From Chloroflexia bacterium (GTDB taxonomy: Bacteria; Chloroflexota; Chloroflexia; Thermomicrobiales; UBA6265), in NCBI GenBank assembly GCA_013697005.1, contig JACCXM010000464.1, positions 1 to 32,241 of the forward strand: a DNA stretch of 32,241 bases, written 5' to 3'. This document shows, piece after piece, positions 21,191 through 29,233 of this stretch. Within the stretch, counting starts at the first letter, position 1. The number at the start of each line of letters is the position of its first letter. The notes beneath the pieces were generated by a model, which was not told the DNA's origin, did no database searches, and saw nothing but the letters and a program-made list of their open reading frames with translations. A program made the position numbers and the translations under genes.

Positions 21191-21691
21191 CTACTCGCCG
21201 TAGTAGCTGAGCGGACGAACCACGATGCGCCCGGCGGCAGGCTCCATGGCGATGACGACGTCCGGGTGGCTCGGGAGCAGGATATCCGCGCCGCCATCGT
21301 CCGGAGCGATCACCAACACGTCATTGGCTCCCGTCTCCATGAGATCAGCGACACGGCCCAACCGGTTGCCGGCCTCATCGAACACCTCGAGCCCGATGAC
21401 CTGATAGAGGAAATACTCGTCCGCCGCCAGCGGGCGCGTGTCCGCCCCCCGGATGCGGAGGGGAACACCGCGGAAGCGCTCCACGCTTTCGGGCGTCGAG
21501 ATGCCTTGCAGGCGCATCAGGGCATGCCCCGCATGCAGCCGCACCCCCAGCACCGTACGCGGCGAAGACTCATCGCCGAGGTAGACGCGTGTGACGCTCA
21601 ACAGATGCTCGGGGTCGTCGGTCTGCAAACGAACCTTGAACTCGCCACGCACGCCATGGGCAGCGAGGATCGTGCCGATGGTGAGGCGCAC
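21191..21691 (-). CDS. rimM: Ribosome maturation factor RimM
   Basis: Assists 30S subunit maturation, binding S19 near the 16S head. The 166-residue core has 'LTIGTILAAHGVRGEFKVRLQTDDPEHLL' at the start, the first beta-barrel ending 'RGVPLRIRG', and the PRC-barrel with 'DEYFLYQVIGLEVFDEAGNRLGRVADLMETGANDVLVI' and 'VIAMEPAAGRIVVRPL'. The track extends the frame to GTG 21934, adding about 81 Pro/Arg/Thr-rich residues, encoded in part by a 7-base tandem repeat, and overlapping khpA by 26 bases without a ribosome site. I prefer GTG 21691, right before the conserved core, though the longer form cannot be excluded. It belongs to the rpsP-khpA-rimM unit. trmD, its usual next gene, is absent. Confidence 0.88.
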   Translation of the reverse strand: MRLTIGTILAAHGVRGEFKVRLQTDDPEHLLSVTRVYLGDESSPRTVLGVRLHAGHALMRLQGISTPESVERFRGVPLRIRGADTRPLAADEYFLYQVIGLEVFDEAGNRLGRVADLMETGANDVLVIAPDDGGADILLPSHPDVVIAMEPAAGRIVVRPLSYYGE

Positions 21692-21765
21692 GCGCTCCGG
21701 CGGAACTCCCGGATCGGGACCGGCGGTATCGGCGAGACGCGGCGGGGTTGGGGGGCGGGCGGCGT

Positions 21766-21816
21766 TGGTTGGGTTGCGGGTTGCGGGTTGTGGGTTGCGG
21801 GTGTTGGGTTGCGCCG
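21766..21816. repeat. Heptamer tandem repeat (GGGTTGC)n
   Basis: Seven-base units GGGTTGC, GGGTTGC, GGGTTGT, GGGTTGC, GGGTGTT, GGGTTGC follow each other between khpA and the rimM core. In the extended rimM frame they read as 'NTRNPQPATRNPTN'. Distinct in period from the 8-base repeats elsewhere in the window. Confidence 0.75.
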
Positions 21817-21908
21817 GGCCGCTGGCGGCGACGTCGGGAATCGGGACGACGCGTCCGTCCGGCTCGGGTGGCGGTGATTGCGGTTGGATGCGGCGCCGGT
21901 GGGGGCGC

Positions 21909-22316
21909 TCAGTCCTCGATGTCGAGCGAGACACGAAGGTTGTACCGGGAACCCGAAATCATCAACGCCGTGCGCATGGCGCGGGCGATGCGCCCGCCGC
22001 GCCCGATGACCTTGCCCAAATCCTCTTCCGGGACGCGCAGGCTGATGAAAACGCTGCCGCCGCGCTGCCGGGCTTCGACTTCGACCCGCTCCGGGTCATC
22101 GACGAGGTTCGCCGCCAGGTAGGCGACCAGGACGCGCAACCGTTCTGCGGCATCGTCCGTGAGCGCATACGACCCGTCGTCGTCAATGTCCACATCCGCA
22201 TCGTCGTCGTAGACGTCGTCCAAGCCGTTCTCAGCGATCGCGGCGACCGGCTCGGCGCTGTCGCCGCTGCCGTCGTCAGCGATGTCGTCGGTCTCGGCGT
22301 GGGGATCTACGTGCAT
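21909..22316 (-). CDS. khpA: KH-domain RNA-binding protein KhpA with acidic N-terminal extension
   Basis: A 135-residue RNA-binding protein. The C-terminal 80 residues are the KhpA KH domain: 'LRVLVAYLAANLVDDPERVEVEARQRGGSVFISLRVPEEDLGKVIGRGGRIARAMRTAL', with the GxxG loop as 'GRGG'. KhpA works with KhpB/Jag in RNA handling and cell-division control in many Gram-positive-type bacteria. Usual length is 75-80 residues; here about 50 extra residues are added in front, very rich in Asp (for example DDVYDDDADVDIDDDG). The ATG follows AGGAG at 8 bases, so the extension is really translated. The gene lies 41 bases after rpsP, the usual order. Confidence 0.9.
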   Translation of the reverse strand: MHVDPHAETDDIADDGSGDSAEPVAAIAENGLDDVYDDDADVDIDDDGSYALTDDAAERLRVLVAYLAANLVDDPERVEVEARQRGGSVFISLRVPEEDLGKVIGRGGRIARAMRTALMISGSRYNLRVSLDIED

Positions 22317-22357
22317 CCTCGTCGCTCCTGAGGCGCCGCGGCGCGCGGGCGCTGGAG

Positions 22358-22612
22358 CTACTCAGCCGCCTCGGCGAAGACCCCGGCGCGGGTGAGAATC
22401 GAGCGCACGGTCTCCGTCGGTTGCGCGCCGTTACTGATCCAGTACCGCGCGCGATCGATATTGACCGTGACCGTTGCGGGGTCGGTAATGGGATCGTAGA
22501 AACCGACGTTTTCGATGAACGCCCCATCACGGGGCGAGCGGCTGTCGGCGGCGACGATGCGGTAGCTGGGCCGTTTCTTGGCGCCCATACGCCGCAGGCG
22601 AAGTTTAACCAC
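22358..22612 (-). CDS. rpsP: 30S ribosomal protein S16
   Basis: An 84-residue ribosomal protein of the small subunit. The N-terminus '[30 protein letters not shown]' and the following '[42 protein letters not shown]' are the S16 signature from end to end. The start is GTG at 22612 with AAGGGAG at 9 bases. It is the first gene of the rpsP-khpA-rimM operon and has a clear promoter about 60 bases upstream. Confidence 0.98.
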   Translation of the reverse strand: MVKLRLRRMGAKKRPSYRIVAADSRSPRDGAFIENVGFYDPITDPATVTVNIDRARYWISNGAQPTETVRSILTRAGVFAEAAE

Positions 22613-22675
22613 GCGAATAGGCTCCCTTGGATAGACACAACACTAAAGTCCCGCGCCAGAGCGTGAGAAGGCCAG

Positions 22676-22705
22676 ACTATAGCATTCGCCGCGAAAGATC
22701 GTCAA
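22676..22705 (-). promoter_or_regulatory. Promoter of the rpsP operon
   Basis: On the minus strand TTGACG (22705-22700), an 18-base spacer and TATAGT (22681-22676). Both hexamers differ from consensus at one position. It lies 64 bases upstream of the rpsP start. Confidence 0.75.
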
Positions 22706-22746
22706 CGAAAAGTGACGTAATTAATCGCGAGATGCGGAACGCGGCG

Positions 22747-22959
22747 TCACTCGGCTGCCTGGCGCCGCGTTCCGGGTCCGCTGACATCGAGCGCACATGC
22801 GCCACAGGCCACGATCAGAGCCCGGGTCAATACTGGGGAAAGACCGAGACGCGTGGCTCGGGTGACAATCCGGCGGGGGCCCTGGCGTCGAACCAGGGCT
22901 TCGGCGATGACGCGGCTGACTCGCGGGGACATCTCCTCGGCGGGGTACGGGGCGCGCAT
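22747..22959 (-). CDS. Possible small protein of unknown function
   Basis: A 70-residue frame beginning MRAPYPAEEMSPRVSRVIAE, basic, with a mildly hydrophobic stretch 'LSPVLTRALIVACGACAL'. I do not recognise it. In favour: codon third positions are GC-rich as in neighbouring genes, it reads toward the rpsP operon on the same strand, and a plausible promoter (TTGCAA-17-TACGAT, 23091-23063) lies upstream. Against: no clear ribosome site and no known family. It fills part of the roughly 520-base stretch between the rpsP promoter and the ATPase pseudogene; I see nothing else there. Confidence 0.35.
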   Translation of the reverse strand: MRAPYPAEEMSPRVSRVIAEALVRRQGPRRIVTRATRLGLSPVLTRALIVACGACALDVSGPGTRRQAAE

Positions 22960-23062
22960 AGCAAGCCTGCCCTTTCCAGTGTGCTTGGGCTGTCCCGGCC
23001 AACGCCGGTTCCGCCTCCGAAATGCGAGACGATTTCAGTATCGACCCGCCCATCTGCCTTCG

Positions 23063-23091
23063 ATCGTATCGGTCTGACGCCGATTTTGCAA
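23063..23091 (-). promoter_or_regulatory. Weak candidate promoter for the 22747 frame
   Basis: On the minus strand TTGCAA (23091-23086), 17-base spacer, TACGAT (23068-23063); each hexamer matches consensus at four of six positions. It points toward the 70-residue frame and the rpsP operon. Confidence 0.3.
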
Positions 23092-23262
23092 TACCCTTTT
23101 CAGATAATGCGCGACATTGGCGCGATTTTGGGACGGGTGTTGCAGAGACAAGAAGCATATTTATGACGAGTCGTCCCGCGGACTTGGGTGTCGTGGCTCG
23201 TGTCACGCCTCCCCCTCGCTAAACTGAGGTCGGCGGAACTCTCACCGTGCGTGTTTGGAGAG

Positions 23263-25460
23263 ATGGCGTTGGCACGATTGCCGGAAACGCCTCTTGACCC
23301 GTCGTTCCCCATCCCGCGCACCCGTCTCATCGGACGCGAGAATGAGCGTGCCGCGGCGCGGGCGCTCGTGCTGGACGAGGGCGTCGCTTTGCTCACCCTG
23401 ACCGGTCCCGGCGGGGTCGGCAGGACGCGGCAAGCGCTCGCCGTCGCCGCGGCCCTGGCGGACTCCTTCGCCAACAGTGTCGTGTGGGTCGATCTCGCCC
23501 CCTCGCCGACCCGGCACTCGTTCCCGATGCTGTCGCGCGCGCGATCGGACTTGCGCCGTCACCCGGTCAGACTGTCCCGGCGGCCTTGGCCGGTACCTGC
23601 GCACGCGTCAGATGCTGCTGCTGCTCGATGACTGCGAGCATCTGCTGACCGCCGTCGCGGACCTCCTGGCGCCGCTCATCGCCCAGTGCCTCGCCGTGCA
23701 AGTGCTTGCCACCAGCCGCGCCCCGCTCCACCTGCGCGGCGAGTACGAGCTCACGATCGATCCCTTACCGTTGCCGCTGGCGGCGGATGATTCCGGTGGA
23801 AACGGGGATGTAGCAGAAAACCCCGCCGTGCAATTGTTCTTGGAGCGATCCCGTGCCGCCGGTTCGGTATGGGTCGGAGATACCGGCGCCCTGGCCGACG
23901 TCGTGGAAATCTGCCAGCGCCTCGATGGCTTGCCATTGGCCATCGAGCTGGCCGCGGCGCGAACCCGCGTGCTCGCGCTGCCAGCGTTGCGCGACCGTCT
24001 CGAGCACGTTCTCCCACTTCTCGAGGGTGGCCCGCGCGACGCCCCGGCGCGCCAACGAACGATCCGCGACACGATCGCCTGGAGTTACGATCTGCTCACC
24101 CCGGACGAGCAAGTGCTCTTCCGCTCGCTTTCCGTCTTCAGCGGTGGTTTCACCCTCGACGCGGCGAACGCGGTTGCCGCCGATGGCGGAACCGACCTCC
24201 TCCCCCGGATCGAGCGCCTTGCCGAGCAGCATCTCATTCGCCCATTGCCGGACAAGGGCGCGCTTCGCTTCACCATGCTGGAGACCATCCGCGAGTTCGG
24301 ACTGGAGCGATTGCACCAGAGCGGAGAGGCAGACGAGACGCGACACCGCCACGCGGCCTATTTCCACGATCTGGTCATCACCCTCGATGCCTGGGTTGCC
24401 GCCTGCCTTCCCGAGGCGCAACAGATTCTCACCAGGCTGGAGACCGAGTATCCGAACCTGCGGGCGGCGTTGCAGTGGCAACGCGATACGGGAGACGTCT
24501 CGGGACTGCTGGAGCTCGCTGGCGCGCTTTTCTTTTTCTGGCAGTTGCGCGGTCATCTGCGCGATGGCCGCGCGTGGCTGGAATGGGGACTCGCGCAAGA
24601 CGCGGAGGTCACGCCTCCCGCGCTCGCCATGGGACAGCTCGGGCTCTCAGGCATCTTGTACGTCCAGCACGAGATCGCTGAGGCGCTGACATTGGGCGAG
24701 GCAAGCGTGCGCTACTACCGGGCCATCGCTGATACCGCCGGCATCGCCCGGGCCGCCGATCACGCCGCCTGGGCCTCGCTGGACGCCGGAGATGTGGATC
24801 TCACCGCGGGCTACATCGATGAGTCGCGCGCCGCCTTGTCCGCGCTTGGCGATGCCCCGTGGGCAGGCCGCCTCAGCAGTCACCTGGGGAATTGCCAGGG
24901 CTGGCTGGTTTGGAAAAACGATGGGGGGCCGCCGCCGAGCAGCTCATGCGCGAGGTTGTCCACCAGCAGGAGACCATTGCTCGCGAGGATGGCGCGGAGC
25001 ACACCTACGCCTGTTGGCCCCTCCTCGGATTGGGAGTGGCTATCTAGACGCGCGGAGCACGGCAGGAAGCCCTGCCCTACTCCCAGGCTGCATTGGATCA
25101 CGCCTGGCGGCACGGAGAGGCGCGCTGCATCGCGATGGCGCTCGTCGACGTGGCGAGCATGCTCGCGGAAATGCACCGCTGGCAGGAAGCGGCCCGGCTC
25201 TTCCGTGCCGCCGAGGCGTACTGCGAACGGACCGGCCTGTTGTTTTTCGGGAATATCTGGCAGTGGGAGATGATCGGCGTACCCGAACCTTGGCGCCGCA
25301 CCCTCGTGTCCGCCGCGGATTTCGAGGAGAACCGGATTGCTGCTTTGGCCAGCGGGAGAGCGGTCGTCCCCCTTATCCCACTCGGGCGGCGGAAGTCTGG
25401 GCGGCTGGCCGCGCGCTACCGATCGAAGACGCCGTTGGCGTCAGGCTCGCGCTGGTCTAA
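23263..25460 (+). pseudogene. Decayed ATPase/TPR regulator (AfsR/LuxR-like, COG3903 type)
   Basis: The parent was a signal-transduction ATPase: 'PIPRTRLIGRENERAAARALV', P-loop 'TLTGPGGVGRTRQAL', Walker B 'MLLLLDDCEHLL', then 'GLPLAIELAAAR', winged-helix part, and TPR-like helices to 'AAEVWAAGRALPIEDAVG'. It is broken in several places: frame 1 to 3 near the C-run at 23498-23502, 3 to 2 near 23590, 2 to 1 near the G-run at 24923-24928, an in-frame TAG at 25045, and 1 to 3 near the C-run at 25368-25372. Each shift equals the loss of one base. The P-loop lysine is also replaced by arginine (GVGRT for GVGKT). The coding potential is otherwise well kept. No C-terminal LuxR helix-turn-helix remains. 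Start ATG 23263 gives the usual 'MALARLPETPLDPSFPIPRT'. Confidence 0.85.
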
Positions 25461-25650
25461 CGCCGCATCTCGCGCGGCCGCGCCATCCACTCGCCCAAAC
25501 GCGTACCGCGATACGTACTCCATCACGTACTCCCTACGGATGGCGGCGCTCTCTGGTGAACGCATCCTGCAGGCATGGCGCTGAACCGGCAACCGGCATG
25601 AGCTGGGCGCCGGTGGCGCAGGGCCGGAACACCGGCTCGGGAGACATGCC

Positions 25651-26100
25651 ATGCCAGGCCAGCAGCAGTCATTGCGCATCGCCCATGACCTGCTTCTCGT
25701 GGTTGCCGTGGCCCTGGGCACGATCGGTCTCGGCGTGATCGCCGCCGGCGTTCTCCACCTGGACGAATCGCCGCGGCCGGACCCGTCGCTCGCGGGCCAC
25801 ATCATCACCGCAATATTGCCCACCAGCGGCGGAACAGCCTGGCCGGCAACTCGGTCCAGTCCAGAACCGGAAAACCAAACAGCACAAAACGCGCCCCCAC
25901 CCATCGCGAATCCGGAGTTGTCGCGACCCAGGGGCGATGACCCAACGGAGCCCTTGGCTCCGATCGAGCCCGCCGCGCGGCGTACCTACCTGCTGGGAAG
26001 CTCGGCCGTGGCACACCGTGGCGTCTGGGTGCACGAGTACGTGGCCACACCACCCGCCTCGGAGCTCACGGCGCTTGCCGCGGGCTCCTGGCAGCCATGA
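25651..26100 (+). CDS. Hypothetical single-pass membrane protein
   Basis: A 149-residue frame with one N-terminal membrane helix, 'LLLVVAVALGTIGLGVIAAGVL', and a Pro-rich extracellular-looking tail with no known domain. The ATG has a weak, close ribosome site (GGGAG, 2 bases). Its 3' end overlaps the convergent DhaK-DhaL gene by 35 bases. I do not recognise a family; the frame may be real because the hydrophobic segment is well formed, but it could also be chance in this high-GC DNA. Confidence 0.4.
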   Translation: MPGQQQSLRIAHDLLLVVAVALGTIGLGVIAAGVLHLDESPRPDPSLAGHIITAILPTSGGTAWPATRSSPEPENQTAQNAPPPIANPELSRPRGDDPTEPLAPIEPAARRTYLLGSSAVAHRGVWVHEYVATPPASELTALAAGSWQP

Positions 26101-27859
26101 CCGGCACGAACGTTGAAAACCCCTTCCCGAACGCAAGCAACACATGGTACATCGACGTCGCTCCGGCATCCTGGATCCCGCGCGAGCGTTCCCCCAGCCG
26201 CGAGGCCCGGCCGCGCCGGCTGATCATGTCGATCGTCGCCAGCATCCCGGCCGCGGCCGCAGGCAACGCCGCCGCCCAGGCCTGGGGGATGGTGGCCCCA
26301 CTCGCGGCGGACTCATTCAGCGCCACGCCGAATGGCGCGAGGGTGTCGATCATCGTTTTGTCCCCCGCTTGGGCCTGACCGAGGCGTTGCAGGGTCGCCA
26401 GCGCCCCATCGAGCGCTTCTGCCAGCGCGGCGGCATCGACCGCCTCGTCCCGCTCCGGCAAACCGGTGCCGATGGCAATCAACCACGCCCCAACCAGCGC
26501 TCCGGACGCGCCGCCCGCCGCGTCCTGAAACGCCGTACCGCCGTTGATGAACGTCTGGCGCGCCGTCCCCTCAAAATCGTCAGTCGCGGCGACGGCGGCG
26601 CGCAAGCCACGCACCATCCCCGCGCCGTGATCGCCGTCGCCCGCGGCGGCGTCGAGCCGCCCCAGTTCCGCCTCCATCTCCGCGATCGCGGTGAGCGCGT
26701 TGCGCAGCGCGGCGCGAGCGCGCGCTCCCGTCTCGCCGCCGGGAATGCTGTCGTCACCCTGAGCGGTGGTTGCCTCAGGAGCGGATGGCGCGACCGCCGC
26801 CGCGGCGGACACGGTCTCCCGCCCCCCGCCCACCGCCTCCCGCCTTCGCGTCACCTCGGGACCGATATTGGTGAACGCGGGCGAGGAGGCCGTGGCGTCG
26901 AGCAGTGTTTTCAGATCGTCGTCGAGCCAGAACAGCGAGAGTGAAAACCCGGTCATATCGAGCGAGGTGACGAATTCGCCGATCAGCGGTTTGTACGGGT
27001 GCAGCCCGGCGGCCTCCAGCAGCGGGGCGACGTCGTTGTACAACACGAACAACTCTTCGTATTTGGTGCCGCCGAGTCCGTTGACGAGCACGGCGACCTC
27101 GCTGCCGGCCCCGGCTGGCGTCTCCGCGAGCAAGGTCTCGACCAGCATCGCGGCGATCTCGCGCGCCGGTCTCTGCTCGCCGATACGCACCCCTGGCTCG
27201 CCGTGGATACCGAGCCCGATCTCCATCTGACCGGGAGCGACGCTGAACAGCGGTTCCTCCTGCCCGGGGACGGTGCAACCGGCGAAACCGACCCCTGCTG
27301 TGCGCACGCGCTCATTCGCGTGGCGGGTGAGCGCTTCGACGTCGCCCAGACTGTCCCCCCGCGCCGCGGCCGCGCCGGCGCTTTTGAACACGTAAAAACC
27401 ACCCGCGATGCCGCGGCGGAGATCGGCTTCCGCGGGACTGGCGGAGAGAACGTCGTCGGTAATCAGCACCGTCCGCGCGTCGATCCCTTCGTCACGCAGG
27501 CGGGTCTCGGCCATCGCAAAGTTCATGACGTCGCCGCTGTAGTTACCAAAGGTAAAGAGGATGCCGGCGCCACCGTCGACCGCTTTTGCCACCCGGTAGC
27601 ACTGCTCGCCAGGGGGCGAGGTAAAGATATCGCCAATGGCGGCCCCGGAGGCCAGACCCTGACCGACCAGACCGTAGAACGCCGGATAATGGCCCGAACC
27701 GCCACCGACGACGACCGCGACCCGGCCGGGCGCGGGCGAGCCGTTGGCCATCACTCCTGAGGCGCCAGGTACGCACTGCAGATAGCGGCCGAAAGCGGCG
27801 GCATAGCCCCCGATCATCTCCTCGCGAAAGGACGGTGCCTCGTTGAGCATCCGCTTCAC
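26066..27859 (-). CDS. Dihydroxyacetone-kinase-family protein, DhaK-DhaL fusion
   Basis: A 597-residue ATP-dependent kinase of short ketoses. The DhaK half has 'VVGGGSGHYPAFYGLVGQGL', 'FTFGNYSGDVMNFAMA' and the substrate-linking His in 'GLGIHGEPGVRI'. After a linker rich in Ala/Gly, the DhaL half has the ATP/Mg motif 'AAAGDGDHGAGMVRG' and 'GGTAFQDAAGGASGALVGAWL'. Fusion of K and L is normal for ATP-using enzymes. The start is GTG 27859 with GAGGAG at 8 bases. It is the last gene of a unit with a PdxA2-like dehydrogenase, which yields dihydroxyacetone phosphate, and a DUF1537 kinase. In such loci the fusion may phosphorylate erythrulose or another C4 ketose rather than dihydroxyacetone; sequence alone does not decide. 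Confidence 0.9.
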   Translation of the reverse strand: MKRMLNEAPSFREEMIGGYAAAFGRYLQCVPGASGVMANGSPAPGRVAVVVGGGSGHYPAFYGLVGQGLASGAAIGDIFTSPPGEQCYRVAKAVDGGAGILFTFGNYSGDVMNFAMAETRLRDEGIDARTVLITDDVLSASPAEADLRRGIAGGFYVFKSAGAAAARGDSLGDVEALTRHANERVRTAGVGFAGCTVPGQEEPLFSVAPGQMEIGLGIHGEPGVRIGEQRPAREIAAMLVETLLAETPAGAGSEVAVLVNGLGGTKYEELFVLYNDVAPLLEAAGLHPYKPLIGEFVTSLDMTGFSLSLFWLDDDLKTLLDATASSPAFTNIGPEVTRRREAVGGGRETVSAAAAVAPSAPEATTAQGDDSIPGGETGARARAALRNALTAIAEMEAELGRLDAAAGDGDHGAGMVRGLRAAVAATDDFEGTARQTFINGGTAFQDAAGGASGALVGAWLIAIGTGLPERDEAVDAAALAEALDGALATLQRLGQAQAGDKTMIDTLAPFGVALNESAASGATIPQAWAAALPAAAAGMLATIDMISRRGRASRLGERSRGIQDAGATSMYHVLLAFGKGFSTFVPVMAARSPRQAP

Positions 27860-27981
27860 GACAGGACTCCTCGCCGCCGGTGCATCCCGGCTGGGCTACG
27901 ATGCCCATCAGCACCGCATGCGGAGCGTGTTCTGGGATGATCGCACAGGCGCCTGCGCCCAGGGCGAGCGACGCGCACGGC

Positions 27982-29220
27982 TCAGGATTCCGGGCGGCGA
28001 AGAAGGATGCCCTTCACGTGGTCGATGCCGGCCAGCAACGCGTGATCGTCGCCGAAGCTCCCCGCTTTCGTCGCCACTGGGATGCCGGGGAGCGCGCCCC
28101 CTGCGAGCCAACCCAACGGTTGTCCCGGCGTGATCTCGCCACCAAGCCACAATGCCGTGGCGCGCAGCGCGGCGCAGACCGCCGTCGCGACATCGCCCCC
28201 GGTCAGCACCAGACCACCGATGTGGGGGCGCACCTCCGGTGCCGCGGCGATTTCGGCCAGACGCGCGGCGACGGCGCCCCCGCCATACGGCGAGGTCTTC
28301 ATGCCAACCGTCGTCAGCACGGTCGAGTGCCCCGCGGCGAGGTGCGAAGCGATCTCGGCAACGATGCCGTCGCTGGCAACGTCCCGATCGTCGATGACTT
28401 CCTGCGCCGGCACAACGATCGGGGTACCCGCCGCTCGCAACACCGCGATCTGGCGCGCGGTGGCGTCGTGCTGGCTCCCGGCCACGACCAGAATCGGACC
28501 AAACCTTTCTTGCCTGCCGATCGGTACCCGCACCGAATGGCGCAACGGCAGCGCCAGGGACAGTTGACGGGCAAATCCAGCCGCGCCACAGAGTACGCGC
28601 AACGGACTCCCACTCGCGGCGCGGGCCAAGGCCAGGAGATCGTCGTCCGTTTCCGCGTCGGCAACGACGATGCCCGGCTCCGGATCGTCGAGGTGGCGCC
28701 GGATCACATCCGGCGTACCGCGAATCGTCGCCAGGTCGAGGTGGGACACCGGCCATCTCCGTTCATCCTGAAACAGGGTCACCAGGTCGGAGACAGCACC
28801 GGGTTCCCCCAACCGGCTCCCCGCCAATGGAACCCCGTCGACACGCTGCTGACCGTCCCGAGTCGTCCGCCCCTCGGCGGGAAAGGCGGGCGCCACCAGG
28901 GCGCGCGTCGCGTCCAGGGCCGTCATTACCGCCAACAGTTCATCGCGCGGGTGGCCGCGCAGGGCGGAGTCGATTTTCTTGTAGACCCAGCGTGGATTGG
29001 CGGAATCGCCGGCGACGATCCGCTCTGTCGCCGCGAGGACGATGTCCGCGGCGTCCGCGGCGGCGAGATCGCGGGTCTCGGTCGAGAGCACGACGACGTC
29101 CACCGCTGGAACCGGCGCGCCGCCGAATGGGATGACGGTTGCCAGACCGGCGCTGGCGAAACAGGCGCCGGTATCGGCGGCGCCGGTCAGATCGTCGGCG
29201 ATGATGGCGAGTTGCGGCAT
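27982..29220 (-). CDS. Four-carbon sugar-acid kinase (DUF1537, OtnK/DtnK type)
   Basis: A 412-residue kinase that should phosphorylate a four-carbon acid such as D-threonate, D-erythronate or 3-oxo-tetronate at the terminal hydroxyl. N-terminal signature 'LAIIADDLTGAADTGACFASAG'; C-terminal nucleotide-binding part 'IGGLVLTGGDVATAVCAALRATALWLGGEITPGQPLGW' and 'VATKAGSFGDDHALLAGI', the family's 'KAGGFG' end. Three ATG codons follow a G-run; the third (29220) has a 6-base spacing and is chosen, and the track's 29409 start is rejected because it lies inside pdxA. It begins 13 bases after the PdxA2-like gene, whose product would oxidise the phosphorylated acid. Confidence 0.92.
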   Translation of the reverse strand: MPQLAIIADDLTGAADTGACFASAGLATVIPFGGAPVPAVDVVVLSTETRDLAAADAADIVLAATERIVAGDSANPRWVYKKIDSALRGHPRDELLAVMTALDATRALVAPAFPAEGRTTRDGQQRVDGVPLAGSRLGEPGAVSDLVTLFQDERRWPVSHLDLATIRGTPDVIRRHLDDPEPGIVVADAETDDDLLALARAASGSPLRVLCGAAGFARQLSLALPLRHSVRVPIGRQERFGPILVVAGSQHDATARQIAVLRAAGTPIVVPAQEVIDDRDVASDGIVAEIASHLAAGHSTVLTTVGMKTSPYGGGAVAARLAEIAAAPEVRPHIGGLVLTGGDVATAVCAALRATALWLGGEITPGQPLGWLAGGALPGIPVATKAGSFGDDHALLAGIDHVKGILLRRPES

Positions 29221-29233
29221 CATCATCCCCCCA

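Noticed and set aside
25461-25650. LuxR-type DNA-binding domain after the ATPase pseudogene
   Set aside because: No helix-turn-helix motif was found in any frame of this stretch, so the parent either lacked it or lost it.
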